This document shows, piece by piece, positions 43,440 to 52,450 of a stretch of DNA of 64,000 nt. A program made the translations under genes and the position numbers. Positions within the stretch are counted from its first letter, which is position 1. Each line of letters starts with the position of its first letter. Source of the stretch: JADKAC01 sp964492065 (GTDB lineage Bacteria; Bacteroidota; Bacteroidia; Chitinophagales; BACL12); NCBI GenBank assembly GCA_964492065.1, contig CAZBHH010000009.1:1-64000 (forward strand). The letters are read 5' to 3'. The notes under the pieces are model-generated. The model had not been told where the DNA came from, did not search any database, and worked only from the letters and a program-made list of their open reading frames with translations.

Positions 43440-44033
43440 ATGACGCTAAAAGAGTTTATTAAAAGGTATGATACTGACAGTACAATCGTACTTGTTGAAG
43501 GCAAGCGAAATGTTCCGGAGGCAGATAAAGCACATTTGATTGCGCTGGGTAAGCTATTGGCATCGAAGACACAAAAAATGATGTTCCGGAGCGGTAATGC
43601 AGTTGGCGCAGATCAGTTATTTTCGGAAGGGATTACATCTGTTGACAAAAGAAGATTGCAAGTTATTGTGCCGTATGCAGGACATAGGCTGAAATCGAAC
43701 CCTGCCTATGAAACTGTCTCTTTGGACGAACTAAACCTCGCCGAAGAGGCGGAAGTGGTTTATCAATCGAAAAGCTACAAGAAAATGGAAAAACTCATCG
43801 ATCAATATGTTGCGGGCACCAATAACCGCTTCACGATAAAGGCAGCATATATAATTCGGGATACAGTCAAAGCGATTGGATCCGCCGCAATTAAACCGGC
43901 AGCGATTGGTATTTTTTACGACGATTTAGATAACCCGATGTCCGGCGGTACCGGCCACACGATGCAAATTTGTCAACAAAATAATATTCCCGTAATTGAT
44001 CAAAAAACCTGGTTCAAATGGTTGCGGGTATAG
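43440..44033 (+). CDS. SLOG-superfamily-like (Rossmann/DprA-like) protein, orphan
   Basis: 197 aa, no signal peptide. The layout resembles SLOG (SMF/LOG) nucleotide-binding domains: FRSGNAVGADQLFSEG (about 49-65) looks like the ligand loop after the second strand, IVPYAGHR a following strand, and GGTGHTMQICQQNNIPVID (about 170-188) the late G-rich loop leading to a buried strand. It is akin to DprA/YspA-type sensors of nucleotides or ligands. Its function is unknown. It is isolated between gaps of 465 and 289 bp, so no operon partner helps. SLOG proteins are often defence or nucleotide-signal sensors, but I see no effector gene here. Confidence 0.6.
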   Translation: MTLKEFIKRYDTDSTIVLVEGKRNVPEADKAHLIALGKLLASKTQKMMFRSGNAVGADQLFSEGITSVDKRRLQVIVPYAGHRLKSNPAYETVSLDELNLAEEAEVVYQSKSYKKMEKLIDQYVAGTNNRFTIKAAYIIRDTVKAIGSAAIKPAAIGIFYDDLDNPMSGGTGHTMQICQQNNIPVIDQKTWFKWLRV

Positions 44034-44322
44034 ACCGGTAAGCCCTTATTGACCAACCAGGTAAAAAAGAGTTCAAATGGAATTAACAGTGGAAAGACAA
44101 TACGCCGGTTGAACTTTTACATTAAGTGGGCATCAACAGCAGAATTCAGGACGAGATTGAAGAAACCTTAAACAACCGCTTATACTGACCTGTTGAAGGT
44201 AACCGATTGCCGGACCGGCCGAATGTCTGCCAGGCAATATAACGCAGTTGAACGGCAATACCCCGGCAGCATTTACAAATAAATGTCTCCGGGTACCGGT
44301 TATTTTTTAACCGGCATTGCGG

Positions 44323-44745
44323 TTAAAGTTCTACATGGGTATTCTTAAAATACTTGCGCACCCAGGCGGTCATCTGGTTTTGAGTCATATCGGGCGCCGT
44401 ATGCACCGCCAGTAATTTCCCGGCCATTATGGAATCCAGCCTGAACATTTTTTCGAGTTCTGTCTTTGTGCCGGCGGGTCCGAAAACCACCAACTGATCG
44501 GCTTTCATTGCCAGAGTGCGCACCTTATCCAGAAACCGCTTGCGTTGGTCTTGAATTTTGGATTCCCGTTTATGTTCCTCGTCAAAAAACTGATTGCCGA
44601 ACCTGGTAGTGCTTTTTCCTTCACCCGGAATGCGTTCACGGTAATCCACATTTGCCGGCACTTCCTGAATATTGGGCGTATCGCCATTTAATTCAATAAT
44701 CACAGCCTTTGAGCCGTCAATCCAAATTCCCATATTTCGTGTCAT
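44323..44745 (-). CDS. Small conserved protein, possibly eRF1/Pelota C-domain-like
   Basis: 140 aa, soluble. It opens MGIWIDGSKAVII and has a central charged, Lys/Arg/Gln-rich helix. It ends with LVVFGPAGTKTELEKMF and MTQNQMTAWVRKYF. The pattern of an N-terminal strand with a WID/WMDH motif, a linker, and a GPxxxKxEL strand-helix recalls bacterial eRF1-domain-like (baeRF-type) proteins seen in Bacteroidota. That link is from memory and moderate at best. It is alone on the minus strand. A small inverted repeat (CCGGTTA/TAACCGG, 44296-44314) lies just downstream. Confidence 0.55.
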   Translation of the reverse strand: MTRNMGIWIDGSKAVIIELNGDTPNIQEVPANVDYRERIPGEGKSTTRFGNQFFDEEHKRESKIQDQRKRFLDKVRTLAMKADQLVVFGPAGTKTELEKMFRLDSIMAGKLLAVHTAPDMTQNQMTAWVRKYFKNTHVEL

Positions 44746-45013
44746 ACTTCAAAGAATTTTCTTTCCTTAAAATACACCTTACAGCAGGTTTGCCGTGCGG
44801 TCATCTTAAGAAAACGGTGATTTTTCATTAAGTGAAATCAGTATGCAAAGTTCGGCAATTCGGGGCAAAGTAGGAAATATGGCGCCGGAAGGGGCGGCTA
44901 CGGCGCCATCGGCAAATGTATGCAGCAGCAGAATTGGGCAATTTTCACACAGGCGCTTTCCGCACTGTTCACATCCTGAACAATATTCTGGCAAGGCTTT
45001 TTATTTTTACTCC

Positions 45014-46789
45014 ATGGCGCAGGAACTGCTTTTGGAGGTAAAAAACCTGTCCACCCATTTTTTTAGCGAAGGGCGGGAGATACGTGCCGTGGATAATATT
45101 TCATTTGATATTTACCGGGGTGAGACAATCGGCATTGTAGGCGAATCGGGCTCGGGCAAATCGGTAACCTCGCTTTCCATAATGCGGCTCATCCAGCAGC
45201 CGCCGGGCAAAATTGTATCAGGTGCATTCCTGTATCACGGGCCGTCGGGAATTGTCGATCTGGCTACCCTGCCTGAAAAAGAAATGCGGCACTACCGCGG
45301 CAATAATATCGCTATGATATTCCAGGAGCCGATGACCAGCCTCAACCCCGTATTCACCTGCGGTTCTCAGGTGGACGAGGCGATAATGTTACACCAGAAG
45401 AAAAACAAAAAGCAGGCAAAGGAACTCACCTTGTCCCTATTTCAAAGCGTGCAATTGCCCGAACCCCGGCGCATCTATTCCGCTTATCCACACGAATTGA
45501 GCGGCGGCCAGAAACAACGGGTGATGATTGCCATGGCCATGAGCTGTAACCCCGACATCTTAATTGCCGACGAGCCGACAACCGCCCTCGACGTAACCGT
45601 TCAGAAAACAATTCTGGACCTGATGCTCGAACTGAAGACAGGCATCAGGGCTTCCATTTTATTTATCACCCACGACCTCGGAGTTATAGCTGAAATTGCC
45701 GATCGTGTACTGGTGATGTACAAGGGCCATATCGTGGAGCAGGGTACCGTATTGGATATTTTTGAAAATCCACAACACCCATATACAAAAGGGCTGATGG
45801 CATGCAGGCCGCCCTTGCAGAAACGGTTGAAAAAGCTACCCGTCATCAGCGATTTTATGGAAGAAGACAATGCGGGCAATATCATTGAGAAAAATACGCT
45901 TGAACACCGGGAAATAATTGTAAGCGAACGGGAAATTTCGGACAGGCTGGAAAACCTTCCCAGGCAGGAACCCATTTTAAAAGTAGAACAGTTGCAAACG
46001 TATTTCCCTGCAAGCAGGAGTTTTTTCGGCAAACCCACCGGCTGGATCAAGGCGGTGGATGGCGTGAGCCTGCAGGTGTATCCCGGAGAAACATTAGGAC
46101 TGGTGGGTGAAAGCGGCTGCGGGAAAAGTACACTGGGGCGCACCATTATCCGATTGCAACAACCCACCGGCGGCAAGGTTGAATTTATGGGAAAGGACCT
46201 GCTCGCATTAGACCATCGTGCGATGAAACAGGTGCGCAAAGAAATGCAGATCATCTTCCAGGACCCTTACAGTTCCTTAAATCCGCGGCTCACCGTCGGC
46301 TATGCCATACTTGAACCCATGCAGGTACACGCTCTTTACTCCAACGATAAGCAGCGCAAAGAAAAAGTCATCGAGTTGCTGGAAAAAGTGAATATGCCGG
46401 CGGACGTCTATGGCAGGTATCCGCATGAATTCTCAGGCGGGCAGCGGCAACGGATCTGTATAGCCCGTGCGCTGGCTGTAAATCCAAGGTTTATTATATG
46501 CGACGAATCGGTCTCCGCTCTCGACGTCTCCGTTCAGGCACAGGTATTAAACCTGTTGATGGATTTGCGCAGCGAGTTCGGATTCAGCTATATCTTCATC
46601 AGCCACGATCTCAGCGTTGTAAAATTTATGAGCGACCGCATTTTGGTAATGAACAAAGGCAGGATCGAAGAACAAGGCGCAGCCGACAGTATTTACAACC
46701 ATCCGCAAACCGATTACACGAAAAAACTGATTGCCGCCATACCAAAAGGTAATGTGGATGCCATAAAACGGCGGTTATCGACCGTTTAA
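45014..46789 (+). CDS. Oligopeptide/glutathione-type ABC transporter, two fused ATPase domains
   Basis: 591 aa from the ATG at 45014 (MAQELLLEVKNL); the frame is open up to 44843 but those residues are unrelated to the family. It is a tandem DppD-DppF fusion of the YejF/GsiA type. Domain 1 has GESGSGKS, LSGGQKQR and ILIADEPTTALD. Domain 2 (from about 320) has GESGCGKS, FSGGQRQR and IICDESVSALD. Each half carries the oligopeptide-type C-terminal tail (QHPYTKGLMACRP in the first). It energises uptake of peptides through the inner membrane. Permease and binding-protein genes are not adjacent. Confidence 0.93.
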   Translation: MAQELLLEVKNLSTHFFSEGREIRAVDNISFDIYRGETIGIVGESGSGKSVTSLSIMRLIQQPPGKIVSGAFLYHGPSGIVDLATLPEKEMRHYRGNNIAMIFQEPMTSLNPVFTCGSQVDEAIMLHQKKNKKQAKELTLSLFQSVQLPEPRRIYSAYPHELSGGQKQRVMIAMAMSCNPDILIADEPTTALDVTVQKTILDLMLELKTGIRASILFITHDLGVIAEIADRVLVMYKGHIVEQGTVLDIFENPQHPYTKGLMACRPPLQKRLKKLPVISDFMEEDNAGNIIEKNTLEHREIIVSEREISDRLENLPRQEPILKVEQLQTYFPASRSFFGKPTGWIKAVDGVSLQVYPGETLGLVGESGCGKSTLGRTIIRLQQPTGGKVEFMGKDLLALDHRAMKQVRKEMQIIFQDPYSSLNPRLTVGYAILEPMQVHALYSNDKQRKEKVIELLEKVNMPADVYGRYPHEFSGGQRQRICIARALAVNPRFIICDESVSALDVSVQAQVLNLLMDLRSEFGFSYIFISHDLSVVKFMSDRILVMNKGRIEEQGAADSIYNHPQTDYTKKLIAAIPKGNVDAIKRRLSTV

Positions 46790-46813
46790 TGCAACGGCTT
46801 TATGATAACTGAT

Positions 46814-46821
46814 TATCTTCG
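46814..46821 (+). promoter_or_regulatory. Putative -7 element (TTCG variant) for the lipoprotein at 46833
   Basis: TATCTTCG, 11 bp before the TTG start, supports that start codon. Confidence 0.35.
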
Positions 46822-46832
46822 CAATACAGTAC

Positions 46833-48932
46833 TTGAAGAAGCACTTTTTATATAAAATTCTACTTATTACGGCAGTTATTTTGCTGAGCAGTTGTCGGCG
46901 CAAAGAGGACACGCTGTGGGATATCGGTCTGCTCACCCCCATAGTGCAGGGCAATTTAAATCTCACCGACATCCTGGCGGACAGCCTACACGCTGTCAAC
47001 AGCGATGCAAGCGTTGACCTGGTGTACCGCCAGCAGCTCATCGATTTGAATCTCGCCGAAGAGGGATTTTCCATTCCCGACACCATCGTTCACGTATATG
47101 TATCGCTCGATTCACTGGGATTGACCGACCGCACCCTCACCAACCAGATTTCACTCGGCCAGGTGGCCACGGCTCTGGGATTCCCCTATGGCACCTTTAT
47201 TATTTTAAACAACGGCAATATGGTGCCCATTGACCCGATTGAGGGGTTTAGTTCCGGCGAACAACCCATTGATGCCAACTCGTTTTTTGAAACGGCGACC
47301 TTTGAGTCGGGGAACCTGGATATTGAAATTTACAACGGCTTCCCGATTCCGCTGACTAATCTCTCGCTGTTGATTAAAAATGCTTCTGACGGCGCAGTAA
47401 TCGTGGACGAAACCATCCCGCTGGTAGAAGTTGGCCAAACAGTTGTCTCCACCACAGCGCTTGACGGCAAAACTGTTGACGGGGATTTAATTGCGGAAAT
47501 CACCAATTTCGATTCGCCGGGCAGCGGCGGCGAAAACGTATTGATAGATACATCTGATGCATTCATCATTACTATGACCGCTTATGATTTAGAACTGGTG
47601 GAAGCTACTGCGATATTTCCCGCACAGAATTTAGTGAACAGAAAAAACGATGTGCAATATGCCATGGGCGGTCCCGAATTTACGAATATGAAAATTCAAT
47701 CGGGCAATGTGGTAATCGATGTGGTGAGCACGATGAAGGACACCATTTATATCGAATACGCTATCCCGGGAGCAGTGGACCCGTTTGGCAACAGCGTTTC
47801 CATATCCACAAAGGTGCCTCCCGCTCCGGCTGGAGGCAGTACCACCGTCAGCGAAGAGTTCCCGCTGGACGATTACACAGTGGACCTGCGTGGCAGCAGC
47901 GGCACGGGCTTCAATACCTTTTATCAGGAATTTGTAGCGAGAATCGATTCAACCGGTAACCTTGTCAATATCTCACTGCTCGACAGCATCTCATTGGTGT
48001 ACGGGTTAAAAGATATCGTCCCAAAATCTGTCGAGGGATATTTAGGTCAGTCCTCCGAAATACTCCGGGATACGCTGAGGAGTATAGACGCATTCCGAAC
48101 CATCATCTCCGGCGACCTGCTGTTCGACCAGGTAGATGTGTTGTTCAATATTGAAAACGGCATAGGCGTTGATGCGGATGTAGTTTTACATTCCATGACA
48201 GCGGCGAATACACGCAGCGGCGTTACAAAAACATTGACGGCGCCAACGGTAATCGGGCAGGTGATACCGGTTCAACGTGCCCAGAAAAACCCGTTTTTGC
48301 CCGGCATTACCGATGTGGTATTAAACACATCCAATTCCAACATTAAAGAACTGCTGGAAATTTTGCCCGACGAAATCAGTTACGATGTAAGCATGGAAAT
48401 CAACCCCGATGGCAATGCCTATAACTACCAGGATTTTATCCTGGAGAACAGCAGGCTGAAAGTAAACCTCGACATGGATGTGCCCTTAAATATCATTGCC
48501 GACGATTTGGTTATGCAGGACAAGTTCTCCGTCGATCTCAACAATATGGATCACCCGGAAAATATTTTAAGCGGAGATCTGATTTTAGAAGTGGAAAATG
48601 ATTATCCTTTCGAGGCAGAATTATGGTTTGTATTTTACGATGCATTCGGAACGGCTTTGGACAGCATTGACTTTTCGACAACGCCCGTTCAGGCAGGTGT
48701 CTTGTCGCCCGATTGCAGAGTGTATGAAAGTACACTTACCGAAATGAAAACATTTATCGATGAATCCAGAATGCAGAAATTCCTGCAGGCGACCACAGCA
48801 ATTGTAACCGTGCGCTATAACACCACTACCCTCACGGGCTGCGGCGATCATATCCGCATATACAGCGACTACGACCTGCACTTTAATTTACGGGCAGATT
48901 TTAATTACCGCATAAACCTGCATAATTATTGA
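46833..48932 (+). CDS. Large lipoprotein of unknown function
   Basis: 699 aa. It starts with TTG at 46833 so that a lipoprotein signal is complete (MKKHFLYKILLITAVILLSSC, Cys21 lipidated). The mature protein is acidic and beta-rich, with LEA/Ig-like sandwich repeats suggested by recurring segments such as NLDIEIYNGFPIPLTNLSL and LILEVENDYPFEAELWFVF. No named family is recognised. Its TGA overlaps the ATG of the DUF5723 gene by one base (TGATG), so the two are made together. They probably act together at the outer membrane. Confidence 0.75.
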   Translation: MKKHFLYKILLITAVILLSSCRRKEDTLWDIGLLTPIVQGNLNLTDILADSLHAVNSDASVDLVYRQQLIDLNLAEEGFSIPDTIVHVYVSLDSLGLTDRTLTNQISLGQVATALGFPYGTFIILNNGNMVPIDPIEGFSSGEQPIDANSFFETATFESGNLDIEIYNGFPIPLTNLSLLIKNASDGAVIVDETIPLVEVGQTVVSTTALDGKTVDGDLIAEITNFDSPGSGGENVLIDTSDAFIITMTAYDLELVEATAIFPAQNLVNRKNDVQYAMGGPEFTNMKIQSGNVVIDVVSTMKDTIYIEYAIPGAVDPFGNSVSISTKVPPAPAGGSTTVSEEFPLDDYTVDLRGSSGTGFNTFYQEFVARIDSTGNLVNISLLDSISLVYGLKDIVPKSVEGYLGQSSEILRDTLRSIDAFRTIISGDLLFDQVDVLFNIENGIGVDADVVLHSMTAANTRSGVTKTLTAPTVIGQVIPVQRAQKNPFLPGITDVVLNTSNSNIKELLEILPDEISYDVSMEINPDGNAYNYQDFILENSRLKVNLDMDVPLNIIADDLVMQDKFSVDLNNMDHPENILSGDLILEVENDYPFEAELWFVFYDAFGTALDSIDFSTTPVQAGVLSPDCRVYESTLTEMKTFIDESRMQKFLQATTAIVTVRYNTTTLTGCGDHIRIYSDYDLHFNLRADFNYRINLHNY

Positions 48933-50227
48933 TGCGCAGCCTTTTTACTTTACTCTTTTTCCACTTCGCATTCGGTGTATCCGCACAAACGGATACCGCA
49001 TTTACGGTTTCTTCCCATGTATTCCCATGGTTCGATCCAACGGCATTGCAATTATCCGACAGCGGCAAAGTGAGCGTGCATATCGGATCGGGTTTCCTCC
49101 TGGGCAGCTCTGCCCAACCGGTTTCATTCACCGATAAATTATTGTTCGGCGGTTTTATCACCGATGCGGAAAAGGCAAAAGTAGGCCAGCGATTAAACGA
49201 TCTGAATTACGGCGGGATTGATTTCGAATCCGATGTGTATTTCAGTTTTAAAACAGACAGCCTGTCGAAAAATTCGGCGCTGTTCATCGGCGGAGGTTAT
49301 ACCTATTTACAAGGCCTTGCCTACACAACCGATTTTTTCAATCTGATGTTTTACGGCAATGCGCCTTATGCCGGCGATACCGCCACATTTAGCAATAGCG
49401 CATTCAATGGATTTACCCTGGCGGAATACAAGGCGGGGTTTGTCAGTCAATGGCAGGGAAAGCAGGGGCAATGGACCGCAGGTTTCGCCGCTGGCGTGTA
49501 TCAGGGGTTATCCGCTCACCGGGCAATGGTGCATACCGGTATTTTGGCAACTGCTGCCGGAGGAACCCAACTCGACATCGCCATGGATTTTGAATATAAT
49601 AATACGGGCGCCGAGCCGGTGCGGTTTAACAAGCCCAAAGGATGGGGATACGGCATGGATGCGTTTGTCAAGTTTCAAAACATCGAAAAACAATTTGAAG
49701 TAAACGCCGCCATACAGGATATCGGAATGATATTCTGGAATAATACTCCGCATAATTATTTCGCCGATACCGGTTACATTTACGACGGCATTGACATTAC
49801 CTATGTATTTAATTCCGGTAGTTCACCAAATGCCGATGTCAATGATTCAATTTTTGAAATACTGGGCATCGACACTTCCGCCTTGCCGTTTCAAACTCCC
49901 GCACCCTCAAAACTCAATGTTTCCTTTACCAAATATTTCGGTTACAGCGGCGTGTTTTTAAATGCGGGAGTGCAGTATTTCGTATTTATGCCTTACCAGT
50001 TATTTGTTTACGGGCGCTGCGGTAAAAATTTTCCGAAAGCGGAAATGCAGATCTCCGGCATTGCCCATATCGGCGGATTCGGCAGCTATGGCATTGGCGT
50101 GGATATGGAAAAAAAATTGTTTAACGATATTTACCTGCGGGTGGGCTCCAACAGCATCCTCGGATTTATTGCCCCCCACACGTTTAATACCGCCTCGGTA
50201 TTCGGGTCAATCCGGAAAACATTTTAG
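48932..50227 (+). CDS. DUF5723-like outer-membrane beta-barrel protein
   Basis: 431 aa from the ATG at 48932 (an in-frame TTG precedes it by one codon). The signal peptide ends at FGVSAQ. Alternating hydrophobic strands with many Gly and aromatic residues, and a final aromatic strand ending SIRKTF, indicate an outer-membrane barrel. The N-terminal part (PTALQLSDSGKVSVHIGSG) fits DUF5723-type proteins from memory. It is translationally coupled to the upstream large lipoprotein. Confidence 0.72.
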   Translation: MRSLFTLLFFHFAFGVSAQTDTAFTVSSHVFPWFDPTALQLSDSGKVSVHIGSGFLLGSSAQPVSFTDKLLFGGFITDAEKAKVGQRLNDLNYGGIDFESDVYFSFKTDSLSKNSALFIGGGYTYLQGLAYTTDFFNLMFYGNAPYAGDTATFSNSAFNGFTLAEYKAGFVSQWQGKQGQWTAGFAAGVYQGLSAHRAMVHTGILATAAGGTQLDIAMDFEYNNTGAEPVRFNKPKGWGYGMDAFVKFQNIEKQFEVNAAIQDIGMIFWNNTPHNYFADTGYIYDGIDITYVFNSGSSPNADVNDSIFEILGIDTSALPFQTPAPSKLNVSFTKYFGYSGVFLNAGVQYFVFMPYQLFVYGRCGKNFPKAEMQISGIAHIGGFGSYGIGVDMEKKLFNDIYLRVGSNSILGFIAPHTFNTASVFGSIRKTF

Positions 50228-50276
50228 TCAGCAACCTTAATTTTTCAACCGCCATTTTTTTCGCACCGGCCTTGTT

Positions 50277-50284
50277 TAACTTTG
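50277..50284 (+). promoter_or_regulatory. -7 promoter element for the geranylgeranyl reductase family gene
   Basis: TAACTTTG, an exact match, 7 bp upstream of the ATG at 50292. Confidence 0.5.
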
Positions 50285-50291
50285 CGCATTC

Positions 50292-51545
50292 ATGACAAAC
50301 ATTGTAAAGACAGACGTATTGGTGTTAGGCGCAGGGCCGGGCGGGGCTGCCACTGCCTTGTTTCTCGCAAAGGAAAATATCCCTTGCATCGTCATGGAAA
50401 AGGCCACTTTTCCGAGAGATAAAATCTGTGGCGATGCCCTCAGCGGCAAGGTAGTGGAAGTGCTCAACCGTCTCGACAAAAACATCATCGACAGCCTGAG
50501 CGCTGACGCAAAGGCACTTGACTGCTGGGGAGTAACATTCGTGGCCCCCAATGGCATGCCCCTGAGCATTCCTTTTAAGCTGGATTATGCGAGTAATTCT
50601 GAGCGCAGGCTGGCACCGGGCTTTATCGAAAAGCGCATCGACTTCGACAATTTTCTCATCGGTTTGGTTAAGCGGGAATCCGCTATTCAATTATTGGAAA
50701 ATACCGCTGTGGAAAGCTTTGAAAAAACAGCGGAGGGATTTATCGTACGCAGTAAGGATAACAAATGTGAAATTCACACCCGGCTCGTAATCGCTGCCGA
50801 CGGAGCGCATTCACAATTTGCCAGGCAGCAGGGGGGCATCGAAGTGGACCGGAAACATTTTTCAGCCGGAGTGCGTGCCTATTATAAAAATGTAAGCGGT
50901 ATCAAAACCGGTAATTATATCGAATTGCATTTCCTAAAGGACTTCCTGCCGGGGTATTTCTGGATATTCCCATTAGCGGACAATGCCTGCAATGTAGGTC
51001 TGGGAATACGCAGCGACGTGGTGAGCAGGCGAAAAATAAACCTGAAACAAAAATTAGGGGAAGTGATAAAAACTCACCCCGTCCTGAAAGAGCGGTTTGC
51101 AAATGCGGAAATTACAGACGACGTGAAGGGATACGGCCTGCCCCTGGGCAGCAAAAAGCGGAAGTTGTCCGGCGACAATTATATGCTGGTGGGCGATGCC
51201 GCCGCACTGATAGACCCATTCACCGGTGAAGGCATCGGCAATGCCATGTTGAGCGGTATGTGCGCAGCCGCAAGCGCAAAGGCCTGTATCGAGGCCGATA
51301 CCTTTACCGCTGACCTGTTGCGCAATTACGACACGGCAGTGTACCGGCGCCTCGGCCATGAATTAAAGCTGAGTTACCGCATGCAGCAGTTGGTAAACTA
51401 TCCCTGGCTGTTTAACTTTGTGGTGCGCAAAGCAAACTCTAACAAGGTGTTGCGGGAGACGATAAGCGTGATGTTTGAAGATATTGACCTGAGAGACAGG
51501 TTGCGCAAACCATCGTTTTACATACAACTATTATTTTCAAAATAA
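50292..51545 (+). CDS. Geranylgeranyl reductase family flavoprotein
   Basis: 417 aa. It is an FAD-dependent enzyme of the GGR group. The dinucleotide motif is VLVLGAGPGGAATALFLA at the start, followed by the family loop FPRDKICGDALSGK. A second FAD motif (MLVGDAAALIDPFTGEGIGNAM) is near 295-316. Members reduce isoprenoid chains or act as halogenase-like or menaquinone-related oxidoreductases, and the substrate cannot be assigned here. The C-terminal 60 residues form the usual helical end. It is probably alone in its transcript, although a lipoprotein gene follows 10 bp later. Confidence 0.88.
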   Translation: MTNIVKTDVLVLGAGPGGAATALFLAKENIPCIVMEKATFPRDKICGDALSGKVVEVLNRLDKNIIDSLSADAKALDCWGVTFVAPNGMPLSIPFKLDYASNSERRLAPGFIEKRIDFDNFLIGLVKRESAIQLLENTAVESFEKTAEGFIVRSKDNKCEIHTRLVIAADGAHSQFARQQGGIEVDRKHFSAGVRAYYKNVSGIKTGNYIELHFLKDFLPGYFWIFPLADNACNVGLGIRSDVVSRRKINLKQKLGEVIKTHPVLKERFANAEITDDVKGYGLPLGSKKRKLSGDNYMLVGDAAALIDPFTGEGIGNAMLSGMCAAASAKACIEADTFTADLLRNYDTAVYRRLGHELKLSYRMQQLVNYPWLFNFVVRKANSNKVLRETISVMFEDIDLRDRLRKPSFYIQLLFSK

Positions 51546-51555
51546 ACAATACCAT

Positions 51556-52089
51556 ATGAAAAAGTTAATGATTGGATTTTTAATCACCGGTTTCATTTCA
51601 ATTACCGCATGCAGTGAAAAAAAAGAAAAAAAACCTACTGAGGATGAAATGGACCAGGTTGGCAACACTGACGGAGCCGAGAATCAACTCGTAGTTAACG
51701 GCATCGGGGGATACGGCGCCGAAATCACCGTTGATGACGCTAAAGACCTAATGGTTTTTGCATCAGACAGAGCTTCGTTTAACGGGTACACCGGCAAAGT
51801 AAAGGGCACAGTTGTGGATGTGTGTCAAAACAAGGGATGCTGGATGAAATTGGATTTGGGCAATGGCGAAACCATGCGAGTGTCATTTAAGGATTACGGG
51901 TTCTTTGTACCGAAGGACCTCGCCGGTAAGCAGGTGGTTGTTCAAGGCAATGCCGAAGTAAAAAATATTTCAGTGGACGAACAAAGGCATTTCGCCGAAG
52001 ATGCCGGCAAATCAAAAGAGGAAGTGGAGGCTATTACAGAGCCGAAGGAGGAATTGACCTTCGTAGCCGACGGCGTAATCGTCCTGTAG
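51556..52089 (+). CDS. DUF4920 lipoprotein
   Basis: 177 aa. The lipoprotein signal ends ISITAC (Cys19). A Lys/Glu-rich tether (about 20-45) leads to the DUF4920 domain, with its characteristic VVDVCQNKGCWMKLDLG (paired Cys) and RVSFKDYGFFVPKDLAGK. It probably faces the periplasm and may bind metal or act in redox through the two Cys, but no function is established. It lies 10 bp after the geranylgeranyl reductase gene and just before tRNA-Lys. Confidence 0.88.
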   Translation: MKKLMIGFLITGFISITACSEKKEKKPTEDEMDQVGNTDGAENQLVVNGIGGYGAEITVDDAKDLMVFASDRASFNGYTGKVKGTVVDVCQNKGCWMKLDLGNGETMRVSFKDYGFFVPKDLAGKQVVVQGNAEVKNISVDEQRHFAEDAGKSKEEVEAITEPKEELTFVADGVIVL

Positions 52090-52110
52090 GTAAGTATTTA
52101 TAAACAAGGT

Positions 52111-52141
52111 TTGGGTAAAAAAAATAATCCTTTTATCTTTG
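52111..52141 (+). promoter_or_regulatory. Complete promoter for tRNA-Lys
   Basis: TTG at 52111-52113 (TTTG from 52110), a 20-bp spacer and TATCTTTG at 52134-52141. It is the best full match in the window to the Bacteroidetes TTG-N17-23-TAnnTTTG promoter. The tRNA starts 22 bp downstream. Confidence 0.75.
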
Positions 52142-52162
52142 CCGCACCTTAAAAAAGGCATT

Positions 52163-52235
52163 GATTCCGTAGCTCAGTTGGTAGAGCATTACACTTTTAA
52201 TGTAGTGGTCCTGGGTTCGAGTCCCAGCGGGATCA
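52163..52235 (+). tRNA. tRNA-Lys (TTT anticodon)
   Basis: 73 nt. The acceptor GATTCCG pairs with CGGGATC (one G-T pair). The D arm is GCTC...GAGC, the anticodon stem TTACA/TGTAG with loop CTTTTAA (anticodon TTT), and the T arm CTGGG-TTCGAGT-CCCAG. The discriminator is A and CCA is not encoded. Confidence 0.95.
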
Positions 52236-52248
52236 CTAAGAGCAAAAC

Positions 52249-52284
52249 AAGCCCTTGTAAATGAATTATTTACAAGGGCTTTTA
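52249..52284 (+). terminator. Terminator after tRNA-Lys
   Basis: A perfect 14-bp stem (AAGCCCTTGTAAAT, 52249-52262, with 52268-52281) and a 5-nt loop, followed by only a short T-run. Confidence 0.8.
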
Positions 52285-52450
52285 CATTTGCACCACTTCG
52301 CACTATTGGTCGGTATCTTTCAAACTGTGTCCGAAATAATGCCTCAGTCGAACAGCGCAGCCGCCTTGTTTAATGCGTTGACAGGCGCAATCCCTATGCA
52401 CGGCATCGCTGTATCCAAATGCGCAATAGTCAATCTCAGATCAAAAATTT

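Noticed and set aside
44296..44314. Inverted repeat CCGGTTA/TAACCGG as terminator for the gene at 44323
   Set aside because: The stem is only 7 bp with the T/A tract in the loop and no T-run after it on the minus strand; not a convincing terminator.
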